Origin: a virus
Virus record (IMG/VR): IMGVR_UViG_3300046733_001096
Location: 1 to 64,000 of that record
DNA length: 64,000 nucleotides
Strand: one strand, 5' to 3'
Position 1 is the first letter of the stretch, and each line of letters opens with the position of its first letter. This document shows positions 15,977 to 24,564 of this stretch, piece by piece. Below the pieces are notes generated by a model. The model saw only the letters and a program-made list of their open reading frames with translations, ran no database searches and was not told where the DNA came from. A program made the translations under genes and the position numbers.

Positions 15977-17272
15977 ATGTCAAACATGAAAAATTGGAAA
16001 AACATTGTCCAATCTGCCAATCTAAGAGAATCAGATTCTGAGGACGTAAATTATACAGATCATGAAGTTTCTATGGCAAAATCTCAATTGTTGAGTAGTG
16101 TAAAAAGTTCAACACGAATTGCTAAACACCTGTCAGACAAATCTGAAGATGAAGGTATTCCAGGATGGGTAGCAAGTAAATTAACAGTAGCAGAAGATTA
16201 TTTACAAGCAGTTGCAGACTACATGGATGGCGAAGAATTACAAGAAGGCTATAAAGTTATGCCTCCAATGGATCCTAAGTATGTAGAGCGTAAAGGACTA
16301 GAAGGTCCATTCACTACACTAAGCGGTAAAGTAGTTTATTATGATCCAAAGGAAGGTTCATACTACGATCCTGATACTGATATGTATATATCATATGACG
16401 AATTCCAAGACTATGATAAAGATTATTCCGGTATGAAGAATGATAATAACGAAGTTGAAGAAGGTAATGAATTTAGTGGCGCACTAGCAAATGCTAAAAA
16501 ATCTGGCAAAAAAGAATTTAACGTTGGTGGAAAAACATACAAAGTAAAAGAAGTAGTTGAGGCAGAGGCAGAAAATGATACAAAATATGGTATTGTACGC
16601 TACCCAGATACAGCAATCTCATATATCAAAAATGATGGCAATGGCTGGGAACACATCTTTGATAAGTCATACGGCTTTGAAGGTCCTGTAGATAAAGAAG
16701 ATTTACAGTACGCAAAGAAGATTGCAAAAGAAAAGATTCCATCACGTATGTTTGAAGCAACAGACACATGTGAATGCGGATGTAACTGTGGTAAAGACGT
16801 ATGTGAATCATGCGGCAAGAAACATAGTGTAAAAGAAGATACAGTTAAGTATGAAGACCACGAGGATGACCGTGTAATACTAACAGTAGAAAAAGACAAA
16901 CTACTATACAATGGTAACCCAATTCAGAATTATGACTGGAACTCATCAGCAAAGCATATTATTTCTGATAAGTTTTATGGTCGTGCTAAATCATGGAAAG
17001 AAGTACATCAGTATCTAGTAAGATTTTTAGACAACCCAAAGGGTTTGCAATCTGCTGTTCGTCAAGTATTCAATACAAATGACGAAGGTATCCAAGTAAA
17101 TGAAACTGTAATGTTTTCAGAAGCACAGTTCGATGAAGCGGCAGGCGAAAAAGATGCTTGCTATCGTAAAGTAAAATCACGTTACAAAGTATGGCCTTCA
17201 GCGTATGCATCGGGTGCATTAGTTAAGTGTCGCAAAGTTGGTGCCGCCAATTGGGGAAATTCAAAGAAATGA
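15977..17272 (+). CDS. Putative virion structural/internal protein, 431 aa
   Basis: An acidic multi-part protein. The N-terminus (KNIVQSANLRE|SDSED) contains an LxE site of the kind cut by T4-type prohead protease. Residues 60-90 have the GWVASKLTVAEDYLQAVADYMDG block. Residues about 265-285 are a Cys cluster (CECGCNCGKDVCESCGKKH) that could bind zinc. The C-terminus (KDACYRKVKSRYKVWPSAYASG...KCRKVGAANWG) is a short domain found on several marine phage virion proteins. It is expressed from a late promoter and ATGA-coupled to the GNAT gene. The exact role is unknown. Confidence 0.7.
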   Translation: MSNMKNWKNIVQSANLRESDSEDVNYTDHEVSMAKSQLLSSVKSSTRIAKHLSDKSEDEGIPGWVASKLTVAEDYLQAVADYMDGEELQEGYKVMPPMDPKYVERKGLEGPFTTLSGKVVYYDPKEGSYYDPDTDMYISYDEFQDYDKDYSGMKNDNNEVEEGNEFSGALANAKKSGKKEFNVGGKTYKVKEVVEAEAENDTKYGIVRYPDTAISYIKNDGNGWEHIFDKSYGFEGPVDKEDLQYAKKIAKEKIPSRMFEATDTCECGCNCGKDVCESCGKKHSVKEDTVKYEDHEDDRVILTVEKDKLLYNGNPIQNYDWNSSAKHIISDKFYGRAKSWKEVHQYLVRFLDNPKGLQSAVRQVFNTNDEGIQVNETVMFSEAQFDEAAGEKDACYRKVKSRYKVWPSAYASGALVKCRKVGAANWGNSKK

Positions 17273-17682
17273 AGATCCGTGAAATCATTATAGAGTCTAA
17301 AGAGATTCGTACTCAAAAGCGTGACAATGGATTTACCATTGATTTGTATGATAACGGCAAGCATGTTGGACAATATACACATGCACGTGAAGATGATATT
17401 GTTCGCAATCAAGCAGAGATTTTTCCTGAGTATCGCAACAAAGGTTACGGCACAATGCTATTACTTGCCGCAATAAAAACAGCAAACGATTTAGGTTTAG
17501 ATTTTGAAGAAGATACACAAAGCCTAACACCTGCAATGAGTAGAATATATGACGAACTAGATGATAGTGGAATGATTTATGGCGGCCGTGGTGCATGGGC
17601 TATTAGTCCAAGTGGCGAAGTTGAACTTGAAGATTTTTTAACCGAAGACTTACGTGCTTGGTTTGGCAAAGGTAAAAAGTAA
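17269..17682 (+). CDS. GNAT acetyltransferase with capsid-targeting-like N-terminus
   Basis: 137 residues from the ATG that forms ATGA with the preceding stop. The N-terminus MKIREIIIE|SKE resembles the T4 capsid-targeting peptide ending in (I/L)xE. Residues 40-115 look like GNAT motif A/B: AEIFPEYRNKGYGTMLLLAAIKTANDLGL with the acetyl-CoA loop RNKGYG. The end EDLRAWFGKGKK is repeated in the next gene. It may be packaged in the head and acetylate host proteins early in infection; this is an inference. Confidence 0.75.
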   Translation: MKIREIIIESKEIRTQKRDNGFTIDLYDNGKHVGQYTHAREDDIVRNQAEIFPEYRNKGYGTMLLLAAIKTANDLGLDFEEDTQSLTPAMSRIYDELDDSGMIYGGRGAWAISPSGEVELEDFLTEDLRAWFGKGKK

Positions 17683-18311
17683 TGCTTATTAAAGAAATTA
17701 TCACTGAAGCAAGAGCTACACTTTACCACGCTACATACAAACCGTTCCTAGAAAGTATTATGAAGAACGGGCTTGGTGGTAGTGGTGCTCAAACACAATG
17801 GGAAGATAGTAAGCCTGGTTATGTATACCTTGCTAAAGATCCTGAAGTTGCTCGTAGTCATGCTGAAGCAAACGAAGAAGTGCCAGACGAATACATTGAC
17901 GACATTGTTGTGTTGAGTATTGATACTAGTCAACTTGACCAGAACAATCTAGAAGATGATCCAAATGTGATGGATGACGACAGTACATTAGCATACAAAG
18001 GCGTTATCCCTACAAGTGCTTTTGTTATCAATGAAGACTTACGTGCATGGTTTGGCAAAGGCAAAAAAGGCGGTGCTGGCGGAGGTGGCTGGGATCGTTA
18101 CAATACCAAAGGCGAACGTATTGGAAAATGTGGTGATGCAAAGGATGGCGAAGGTAAGCCCAAGTGTTTATCTAAATCACGTGCTGCATCTCTGCGTGCA
18201 AGCGGTGGTAAGAAAGCAATTGCTAATGCAGTGAAACGTAAAAAAGCAAATGACCCAAATCCTGACCGTCGAGGAAAAGCAAAGAATGTGAATTCACATC
18301 CAAAAAAGTAG
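17682..18311 (+). CDS. ADP-ribosyltransferase-fold-like protein with capsid-targeting-like N-terminus
   Basis: 209 residues, TAATG-coupled to the GNAT gene. MLIKEIITE|ARA matches the (I/L)xE|A cleavage pattern. Residues 12-110 read TLYHATYKPFLESIMKNGL...GYVYLAKDPEVARSHA...VVLSIDTSQLDQNNLEDDPN...YKGVIP, which fits the RNA 2'-phosphotransferase/PARP-type ART fold (His in YHAT, Tyr in VYLA). Residues 115-209 hold the repeated EDLRAWFGKGKK, a Gly-rich linker and a Lys/Arg-rich DNA-binding-like tail. T4 also packages an ART, Alt. Activity is unproven. Confidence 0.65.
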   Translation: MLIKEIITEARATLYHATYKPFLESIMKNGLGGSGAQTQWEDSKPGYVYLAKDPEVARSHAEANEEVPDEYIDDIVVLSIDTSQLDQNNLEDDPNVMDDDSTLAYKGVIPTSAFVINEDLRAWFGKGKKGGAGGGGWDRYNTKGERIGKCGDAKDGEGKPKCLSKSRAASLRASGGKKAIANAVKRKKANDPNPDRRGKAKNVNSHPKK

Positions 18312-18323
18312 AGTAATTATTAA

Positions 18324-18521
18324 ATGGCAATACAAATACCAACCAATGACCATGCAGTAACATACTGCCAGAACTGCGGGGCAGGCTCGCATTGTGGTAA
18401 TAGCAAGTATACACAATTTAAAGATTATGAATGCGATGGTGGTGAAATAAGAGAAGTAATTACATGTGGCCATTGTAATTGTAAGAAATGCAAAGGCAAC
18501 TATATACAAAAAAAGGTATAG
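18324..18521 (+). CDS. Small zinc-ribbon protein, 65 aa
   Basis: Nine Cys arranged in knuckles (YCQNCGAGSHCG, then TCGHCNCKKCKGNY), so almost certainly zinc-binding. Function unknown. It lies between the ART-like gene and a 43-aa gene on the plus strand. Confidence 0.65.
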   Translation: MAIQIPTNDHAVTYCQNCGAGSHCGNSKYTQFKDYECDGGEIREVITCGHCNCKKCKGNYIQKKV

Positions 18522-18525
18522 AACT

Positions 18526-18657
18526 ATGTATGATTCAAAGTTTGTAAATGATTATGTTTTTTATTTAAAATTACACGAACAATTACGAATGTCAACTAAT
18601 GACAGAAATAAATTTTGGTCAAAATATATGAAGGATAAAGAAAATGAAAATAAATGA
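18526..18657 (+). CDS. Small hypothetical protein, 43 aa
   Basis: ATG at 18526 after an AAAAAAAGG ribosome-binding site (MYDSKFVNDYVFYLKLHEQL...); the in-frame upstream ATG lies inside the previous gene. Charged and helical, ending in KYMKDKENENK. It overlaps the next start by 14 nt. Function unknown. Confidence 0.5.
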   Translation: MYDSKFVNDYVFYLKLHEQLRMSTNDRNKFWSKYMKDKENENK

Positions 18658-19042
18658 TATTTTGAATGAGCAATCAAGTGACATTATTGAAGAAATTACA
18701 CTTGAAGAGACACAAGATTTTCATGAAGAATTTGGATATCTTGGCTATAGTGAAGATGATAGTGATTTATTTGAAGCAGAATATCAAGGGCGCACGGTTA
18801 AACTAAACAAACCTATGCGTGGCGATGTTAAAAAGTTTAAAGTATATGTAAAGAATGACAAAGGAAATGTAATCAAAGTCAACTTTGGCCACGGCGGCAC
18901 AAGTGCTAAGTCTAAAGGTGAAAAGACTATGAAAATTCGTAAGTCAAATCCTAAAGCACGTAAGAGTTTCCGTGCAAGACATAATTGTGATAATCCAGGA
19001 CCAAAAACCAAAGCACGTTATTGGTCTTGTCGTAAATGGTAA
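18644..19042 (+). CDS. Putative internal head protein with capsid-targeting-like N-terminus
   Basis: 132 residues. MKINDILNE|QSS again ends in LxE. After an acidic stretch (residues 15-46) comes a conserved basic domain: GRTVKLNKPMRGDVKKFKVYVKNDKGNVIKVNFG...KARKSFRARHNCDNPGPKTKARYWSCRKW. That block recurs in marine T4-like phage proteins and looks nucleic-acid-binding. A packaged, processed internal protein is a reasonable guess. Confidence 0.65.
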   Translation: MKINDILNEQSSDIIEEITLEETQDFHEEFGYLGYSEDDSDLFEAEYQGRTVKLNKPMRGDVKKFKVYVKNDKGNVIKVNFGHGGTSAKSKGEKTMKIRKSNPKARKSFRARHNCDNPGPKTKARYWSCRKW

Positions 19043-19054
19043 ATGGTAAATGGT
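19034..19054 (+). repeat. Three tandem copies of AAATGGT
   Basis: Three perfect 7-nt repeats start in the last codons of the preceding gene (Lys-Trp-stop) and run into the spacer, so slippage would change only the untranslated part. Confidence 0.8.
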
Positions 19055-19071
19055 AATATACGGAGATAAAA

Positions 19072-19926
19072 ATGAATGATTATCAACATCCAAATTTAGA
19101 TAGAAACCTAATGGGAGTTCAAAATGCAATGGAATACAACGTTGCAGGTGAACCTGCTCTAAGAGTAATTGGAAATAATTTTGGTTGGGGTATTCACCTA
19201 GCCGATGGAAATATCGATGGCGTAAGTCACATTGAAAAGTTTGGCATGAATATTGATGTTGACAATGATAAAGAAACTATCTGGGACGGTGGTGGAATTT
19301 ACACATACATCGAAACAGCCGAAACACTCACTGTAACAAGTGATAGTATAAACGATGCTCCAGCAGGTTCAGGTGCTCGTACTGTAGAAATACAAGGCAT
19401 GAACCAATCAGGCGAAGTTGTTATTGAAACAGTAGACGTAGGTGCTACAACAATTGGAGCATTTAAACGTGTGTTTCGTGTTAAGGCAGTATCAGTAGGC
19501 GCAAGCGGTGTTAACGAAGGTACTATCAGTATTACTAGTGATGATACTTCAACAGTATTAGCAATCATTGGTGTAGACGGTACAGGCGCAAATGCCGCAG
19601 GACGTGGACAAACATTTATGGCACAATATACAATTCCAGCAGGCAAAACAGGATACATTACACAATGGACTGTTGGTGCTGGTAAACAAAACACAGATGC
19701 TATTGCAATGCTTATGACACGTGATCCAGATGCATCAGGCAACGGCGCTTGGAATGCACGTGATATCATTACAGTGAGTGCAACAACGTATGCAAAGAAC
19801 TATAACGTTCCTATCAAAGTAAACGCAGAAGATGATATTGAAATTCGTGCTTATAGTAGTGTAAACAATTCACTAGTAAGTAGTTCATTTTGTGTGATAC
19901 TAATTGACATTCCAGAAATAGAATGA
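19072..19926 (+). CDS. Virion structural protein, beta-rich, 284 aa
   Basis: A Gly/Thr/Val-rich beta protein with features of a family common in marine phage virions: HIEKFGMNIDVDNDKETIWDGGGIYTY, then GSGARTVEIQGMNQSGEVVIETVDV, and a C-terminal domain with YTIPAGKTGYITQW. It probably decorates the capsid or forms a head/tail fibre. A strong CGGAG ribosome-binding site precedes it. No signal peptide or catalytic motif. Confidence 0.7.
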   Translation: MNDYQHPNLDRNLMGVQNAMEYNVAGEPALRVIGNNFGWGIHLADGNIDGVSHIEKFGMNIDVDNDKETIWDGGGIYTYIETAETLTVTSDSINDAPAGSGARTVEIQGMNQSGEVVIETVDVGATTIGAFKRVFRVKAVSVGASGVNEGTISITSDDTSTVLAIIGVDGTGANAAGRGQTFMAQYTIPAGKTGYITQWTVGAGKQNTDAIAMLMTRDPDASGNGAWNARDIITVSATTYAKNYNVPIKVNAEDDIEIRAYSSVNNSLVSSSFCVILIDIPEIE

Positions 19927-19930
19927 CACT

Positions 19931-20455
19931 ATGTTTTCATTTGATATCGAAAATATAACCAAAGGTATAGGTATAGTGAGTGCATCATTAGCAATGCTAG
20001 GCGGTGGCTATACATTTTGGGATAAAGTGTCTAACAAAGATATTCTTACTTGGGAACCTGAATATTTTGTGATATCTGATGCGCCAGTCAATGGCGAATT
20101 TAAAGTAATTGTTGCTAGAGAAAAGCATAGAGATGATTGCACAGTTAAAAACTTTACATTAGAAGTACGAGATGTAGACTACATAGTACATCCTGCAAAA
20201 CCAAGTGTAACAAAATTCTCTGGCCCGGCAAGTGATAAAGTTGATAAGTTTGGATTTTCTTTTGTAATAGAAGGTAATCATTTAGAGCATATTACAATAG
20301 GCAATGCAACGTTGTTGGCACAAATACATTATCTATGTCCTGAAGGAGATGTTTTTATACATTATCCAGACCATGATAATTTAAGATTTGAAATTGAAGA
20401 ATTTGATAATAGTATAGAGGATCCTAGAAAAGCAAAACATCATATGGGTCACTGA
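19931..20455 (+). CDS. Hypothetical membrane-anchored protein, 174 aa
   Basis: Residues 8-30 form an N-terminal hydrophobic helix (ITKGIGIVSASLAMLGGGYTFW), followed by a soluble beta-rich domain. It starts 4 nt after the structural gene. Function unknown; it may sit in the host membrane or the virion. Confidence 0.6.
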   Translation: MFSFDIENITKGIGIVSASLAMLGGGYTFWDKVSNKDILTWEPEYFVISDAPVNGEFKVIVAREKHRDDCTVKNFTLEVRDVDYIVHPAKPSVTKFSGPASDKVDKFGFSFVIEGNHLEHITIGNATLLAQIHYLCPEGDVFIHYPDHDNLRFEIEEFDNSIEDPRKAKHHMGH

Positions 20456-20478
20456 TAAGATAATAGAGGGGAAATAAT

Positions 20479-20658
20479 ATGTGGATTTTATTATGGATAG
20501 CATTAGTGCCCAATACACAAAAAATGGAAACATATCATATTGGCACATTCGCTACTAAAAGCGAATGTGCGGAGGCATTTAAACCTGCAATTGTATTAGT
20601 ATCAGATAAAAATCAGACACTAGATTGTATTTGGATAGATCCTAGTATTAAACCATAA
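20479..20658 (+). CDS. Small hypothetical protein, 59 aa
   Basis: ATG at 20479 after GAGGGGAAATAAT. Hydrophobic N-terminus (MWILLWIALVP), then a small domain with two Cys (Cys30, Cys50) that could be a secreted disulfide-bonded protein. Its end converges on the endolysin gene with a 5-nt gap. Confidence 0.6.
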   Translation: MWILLWIALVPNTQKMETYHIGTFATKSECAEAFKPAIVLVSDKNQTLDCIWIDPSIKP

Positions 20659-20663
20659 GAGAA

Positions 20664-21488
20664 CTAAAGACCCATTGCTTTTTGTGTATTTACACCAACA
20701 ATGCCATCTGCAACTAAACCATTTTCACGTTGCCAGTCCATAACTGTGCGTTCTGTTCCTGAACCAAAGATACCATCAGCACTTTCTCCCAATACTTTTT
20801 GCATTGCTGCAACATCACTACCTCGATCACCTTTACGCAATGTACGTTTCTTAGGAGTATAATGTCCTCCCAAAACTTCTAGTGCATGTTCCCAGTGCTT
20901 TGTTCTGTCTTCTAACCCAATCGTGCCGCCATTAATTCGTTTGGTCATTGTCACAATATCTTGATTATCACAGTAACGATTAATTCTATTTGTATCCCAG
21001 AACCAACATGCACTTGCTAACGCACCAATAGGTGTACGAACAAAGTCAGTTGCATCTTCTGCGCTCATATCTTCTGCTTTACCGAATTGTGTATAATTAT
21101 GCCGTCCAGTAAGTTGAAGAATACCGCCACCTCTAAATCGCCAGCCATCACCACTATTGGTGTCACCATTATCCATTCTATTTGCGTAAATTACATTTGC
21201 AATTTTTTCTGGCTGCCTATGATAATCATCTGCATTTCTACCTGCACGTTCAAAATATTTTGGAAAAATAGAGTTTAATGCTTTAGAACTATAGTTTAGA
21301 TTTTCAGTTAACACCGTATATCCAGCACTTTCATGGCCAGTCTGTGCAATAAAACCTGCTACTCTGTTTTCAGTATCAATATCCCATCTGGGCAATACTC
21401 GCTCCATTGCATCAAACCATTCGCCTGCATCAATGCGTGGTAACAATTCTGCAACATGTTCTACTTTAAAATCAAATTTAAATCCCAT
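20664..21488 (-). CDS. Endolysin: GH19 chitinase/lysozyme domain plus peptidoglycan-binding domain
   Basis: 274 residues. Residues 1-200 are a GH19-type muramidase/chitinase-like domain: the acid in TGHESAGY (Glu53) and Glu62 in LTENLNYSS are the likely catalytic pair, followed by FRGGGILQLTGRHNY and TKRINGG. Residues 213-274 are a PG_binding_1 domain (LRKGDRGSDVAAMQKVLGE..DGIFGSGTERTVMDWQR). No signal peptide, so a holin or the SleB-like enzyme would have to help. It degrades the cell wall for lysis. Confidence 0.88.
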   Translation of the reverse strand: MGFKFDFKVEHVAELLPRIDAGEWFDAMERVLPRWDIDTENRVAGFIAQTGHESAGYTVLTENLNYSSKALNSIFPKYFERAGRNADDYHRQPEKIANVIYANRMDNGDTNSGDGWRFRGGGILQLTGRHNYTQFGKAEDMSAEDATDFVRTPIGALASACWFWDTNRINRYCDNQDIVTMTKRINGGTIGLEDRTKHWEHALEVLGGHYTPKKRTLRKGDRGSDVAAMQKVLGESADGIFGSGTERTVMDWQRENGLVADGIVGVNTQKAMGL

Positions 21489-21489
21489 G

Positions 21490-21915
21490 TTATATCTCCT
21501 TCAATATAATAGATTTATTTTCTATTAAAATTTCTCTGTTGTGTAAATGTTCTTTTTCAACATCATCTTTGGACTGACCGTGATAACGAACAGCCAAGTT
21601 TTTTTCAATCATTATATCAGTAAATAGTTTATCATCAATACTAAAATCCCCAAGTATGCGACCAAACTTCCCAGTTTTATCTTTGGTAGTCATTATGATC
21701 TGTGATGATCCTACTGGCATTAGTTCTTTTACAAATTCTTTTGCTAATATACCAAACTGTTTTTCTACCAAATCCCTGGTGCGAGTTTCTGGAGTATCAA
21801 TCCCCATAATCCGAATACGTTCTTTATGTAACCATACTCCAAATCCTAAGTCAATATCTACGTCAACTGTATCCCCATCAACTACTCTGAGTATTTTGCA
21901 CCTATATTTATACAT
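21490..21915 (-). CDS. Thermonuclease (staphylococcal nuclease family)
   Basis: 141 residues. SNase core: VVDGDTVDVDIDLGFG, then RIRIMGIDTPETRTRD (Arg35, Asp40, Glu43) and KTGKFGRILGDF (Arg86), so the catalytic Arg/Glu/Arg set is complete. It probably degrades host DNA or RNA. No export signal is seen. It lies 1 nt from the endolysin gene. Confidence 0.88.
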   Translation of the reverse strand: MYKYRCKILRVVDGDTVDVDIDLGFGVWLHKERIRIMGIDTPETRTRDLVEKQFGILAKEFVKELMPVGSSQIIMTTKDKTGKFGRILGDFSIDDKLFTDIMIEKNLAVRYHGQSKDDVEKEHLHNREILIENKSIILKEI

Positions 21916-22215
21916 TTACCAAAACTTCAGTGATTTTGTTGCTTTCTTGGCAGCATTATATGCAGCATCAGCAGATTTTTCAATCGCACCGGTAGTTGCT
22001 TTTTTCGCTGTTTTTGCAACTGCGGTGGCTTGCTTCTTAGCATCCTTGACACCTGCATCTGCTGCTGCTTTCGCTGCTGCTGCTGCTTCTACTGCTAATT
22101 GCTCATTTTTTTGTGCTGCTTTAGTTGCTGCCGCTGCTGCTTCTGCTGCCGCTTTTTCAGCAGCCTTAATTGCAGCATTCATTTTTTTATCCCAATCTTT
22201 TGGCATTTGTGACAT
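21916..22215 (-). CDS. Alanine-rich helical protein, 99 aa
   Basis: About 45% alanine with Lys/Glu/Gln in an amphipathic coiled-coil pattern (residues 12-85), ending KKATKSLKFW. It resembles the Ala-rich coiled-coil parts of the S74 fibre protein two genes upstream (which ends its helix in SVGKSFKKLF), suggesting a shared origin or assembly partner. Function unknown. Confidence 0.65.
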   Translation of the reverse strand: MSQMPKDWDKKMNAAIKAAEKAAAEAAAAATKAAQKNEQLAVEAAAAAKAAADAGVKDAKKQATAVAKTAKKATTGAIEKSADAAYNAAKKATKSLKFW

Positions 22216-22216
22216 T

Positions 22217-22801
22217 TTATTTCTCCTTAGTTTCTTTAATTTTAAAATTCATACTAATAACAATTCGTTTATCATTGGTATGGTTCTTTGTAACAAAGTG
22301 ACTTATTGTACTATCAAACATTACAAATTTGTTTGGCTCCGCTTTAATAGTTGTTTGTTCAGTTATATACGGATTTTGTTTGTATTGAAATACCAAGTCT
22401 CCACTTCTTGGAGGAACTTGTACATAATATGCTGCACTAACGTGTGCGCCTTCTGCATAATTTTCTTCTGATTCATGAGTATGTAAATTAGTAGATTCAT
22501 TCTTGCCATGCACCACTGACCAAAAAGCAGTGTTTGGGTCTTCTGTACTACTAGTATTCCAACATAATTCAATTTCTGTGCCAAATGCATCAAACCATTC
22601 TTTTTCTAAACTTGATGCAATCCTTTGTACCTGAGCGTTAAACTCAATCCTAACATCTTCCTTTCGTATATGGTCATCATCTTCTGCCATGAAGTTATTA
22701 TTATAATAACTATTCATTATCATAGCAGAAAGTCCTAGTAGGTCTTCATTAAGAAATCCTACTAGGTACTCTTGCTTGAAAAGTGTAATCTTTTCAGTCA
22801 T
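22217..22801 (-). CDS. 2OG-Fe(II) oxygenase
   Basis: 194 residues of the 2OG-Fe(II)_Oxy_5-like type: NLHTHE (His107, His109), GAHVSAAYYVQVPPRSGDLVF, FVMFDSTISHFV (His168) and RIVISMNF (Arg179, 2OG contact). It would hydroxylate a protein or small molecule. It lies between the Ala-rich genes, so modification of virion proteins is one possibility. Confidence 0.8.
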   Translation of the reverse strand: MTEKITLFKQEYLVGFLNEDLLGLSAMIMNSYYNNNFMAEDDDHIRKEDVRIEFNAQVQRIASSLEKEWFDAFGTEIELCWNTSSTEDPNTAFWSVVHGKNESTNLHTHESEENYAEGAHVSAAYYVQVPPRSGDLVFQYKQNPYITEQTTIKAEPNKFVMFDSTISHFVTKNHTNDKRIVISMNFKIKETKEK

Positions 22802-22806
22802 ATATA

Positions 22807-24564
22807 TTATCTAGTGCCGTTTGGTAGTAGAGAATAGTCAACCTGATAGAAACCATTTTCATGTAATGTAACTGCATTGGCATACTTTGTTTCAAGTAAT
22901 TCTTGTGCCATTACACCTTTTTGTTCTACACTATCACCAACATAGTTATAAGTATAAACACTAAGACCATCAACTGTGTTGACTAGTTTTACATTTTCTT
23001 TAAGACGGGTATCACTGAATAATTTCTTAAATGATTTACCTACAGATTTTGCTGCATCCTTGGCTGCTTTCGCTGCGGCATTTGCTGCATCTTCTGCGGC
23101 TTTTGCTGCGGCATTTGCTGCATCAGTGATTGCCTTCGATGCATCATTGATTGCATTATTACAAGTATTGATAGCATCATTACAACCTTTAATTGCTGTA
23201 TTCGCACCATTCAGCATATTTTGTGCGCTGAATGTTTTTTCTGTCCAGTTAGCAACATCATTTGCTGCATTTGTTATTGCCTTGCCTGCATCCTCAATAG
23301 CCTGACCTGTATCGTCTACCGCTTTTTGTGCACCTTTATAAGTTTGTTCCGCTTGTTTCGCCACATCGTTTGCAACTTTTTCAGCATCTTTGGCTGCTTT
23401 AATTGCTTCATCTTGTGCCTTATCAATTCCATCAGTTACGTGATCCATTGCATCTTCAATTGTTCCGCCAGCATCAAGGATTGCTTGTGCCCCATCTACT
23501 AGTGGACCAATATCAACGTCAACGTCAACATCAATATCTAATCCAACAAGTAATGCAGCCTTGCCATCAATACCGAAACTGATTGTGTCATCCTCATATG
23601 TAGCGTGTGCAGAACCTTGTGCCCCAACTTGTGCACCAACACTCACTTCAGTACTACCTGATACTTCAGCACCGCCCAAATGTGCTGATCCACTTGCTTC
23701 TGCACCTACACTTGCACCTGCAATAGCACCTGCTTCTACTGATGCACCATGTTCACCAATACTTGCACTTGCTCCCGCTTCCGCATATGCTTCAGCATGT
23801 ACATTTGCTTCGCCGTCTGCGCCCGCATCTACTGAAATATCGCCTAATGGTGTATCTAGGCCTACACTTGCATCTACTGATCCACTTGCTCCTGCTTCTG
23901 CACGTGCACTGGCGCCAACTGATGCAGCGGCAGTTGCATCACTACCATCCCAGCCTCCACTTGCATTAGCGTGTGCTTCTGCTTCTGCACTTGCATGTGC
24001 TTCTGCTTCACCTTCTGCACCAGCGTGTGCTGTTCCTAATGGACCTAAGTCTTGCTCTGCATGCGCTTCACCACTTGTGCTTGCACTTGCTTCTGCACTT
24101 GCATGTGCTTCTGCGCCTGCTGCAAAAGAACTACCATCTGATTGAAATCCTGCACTTGCGCCTGCCTCTGCACTAGCACTTGCTTGCGCACTACCGCTTG
24201 CGCCAGCCTGATCGTTTCCCACTGATCCACCAGTTTCAACTGATGCACCTGCAGCAACACTAACAGTATATTGTGGTTTTGAAACTTTTACAACATTCGC
24301 TTGTGCATTAGCAACAGCGGCAGCAGCAGCATTATAATCTGCCTCTGCTTGTTTTTCCGCTGCCTCTGCGGCAGCATGATCTGCCTCTGCTTTATCATGT
24401 GCTGCTTGTGCATCACGTTGTTGTTGTTCTGCATTTGCTTTTTTGGCTTCTGCATCTGCTTTGTCTTTTTGTGCTTGTGCCTTATCTGCCTGTGCTTGTT
24501 GCTTCTTTTTTTGTTCTTGGGCTTTTTGTTGTTCTGCCCGTTTCTTGTCGTCCTCTGCGCTCAT
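22807..24564 (-). CDS. Ala/Ser/Gly-rich fibre with C-terminal S74 intramolecular chaperone
   Basis: 585 residues of very unusual composition. Residues 1-95 are a Lys/Gln/Ala coiled coil. Residues about 95-340 are a low-complexity region alternating small residues with Ala/Ser/Glu/His (AHASAEAEAHANASGG), suggesting a repetitive beta or silk-like fold. Residues 375-510 are Ala-rich helical repeats. Ser517-Arg585 (SDTRLKENV..., KGVMAQELLE) match the Peptidase S74 domain, which trimerises fibres and cleaves itself off before the Ser. It is probably a trimeric adhesin or tail spike. A sigma70-like promoter stands upstream, odd for a structural gene. Confidence 0.75.
   Translation of the reverse strand: MSAEDDKKRAEQQKAQEQKKKQQAQADKAQAQKDKADAEAKKANAEQQQRDAQAAHDKAEADHAAAEAAEKQAEADYNAAAAAVANAQANVVKVSKPQYTVSVAAGASVETGGSVGNDQAGASGSAQASASAEAGASAGFQSDGSSFAAGAEAHASAEASASTSGEAHAEQDLGPLGTAHAGAEGEAEAHASAEAEAHANASGGWDGSDATAAASVGASARAEAGASGSVDASVGLDTPLGDISVDAGADGEANVHAEAYAEAGASASIGEHGASVEAGAIAGASVGAEASGSAHLGGAEVSGSTEVSVGAQVGAQGSAHATYEDDTISFGIDGKAALLVGLDIDVDVDVDIGPLVDGAQAILDAGGTIEDAMDHVTDGIDKAQDEAIKAAKDAEKVANDVAKQAEQTYKGAQKAVDDTGQAIEDAGKAITNAANDVANWTEKTFSAQNMLNGANTAIKGCNDAINTCNNAINDASKAITDAANAAAKAAEDAANAAAKAAKDAAKSVGKSFKKLFSDTRLKENVKLVNTVDGLSVYTYNYVGDSVEQKGVMAQELLETKYANAVTLHENGFYQVDYSLLPNGTR

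Noticed and set aside
22807-24564. Long opposite-strand frames (for example 23561-24145 and 24301-24693) as genes
   Set aside because: They arise from the biased codon use of the Ala-rich gene; no ribosome-binding site, and composition is that of an antisense shadow.
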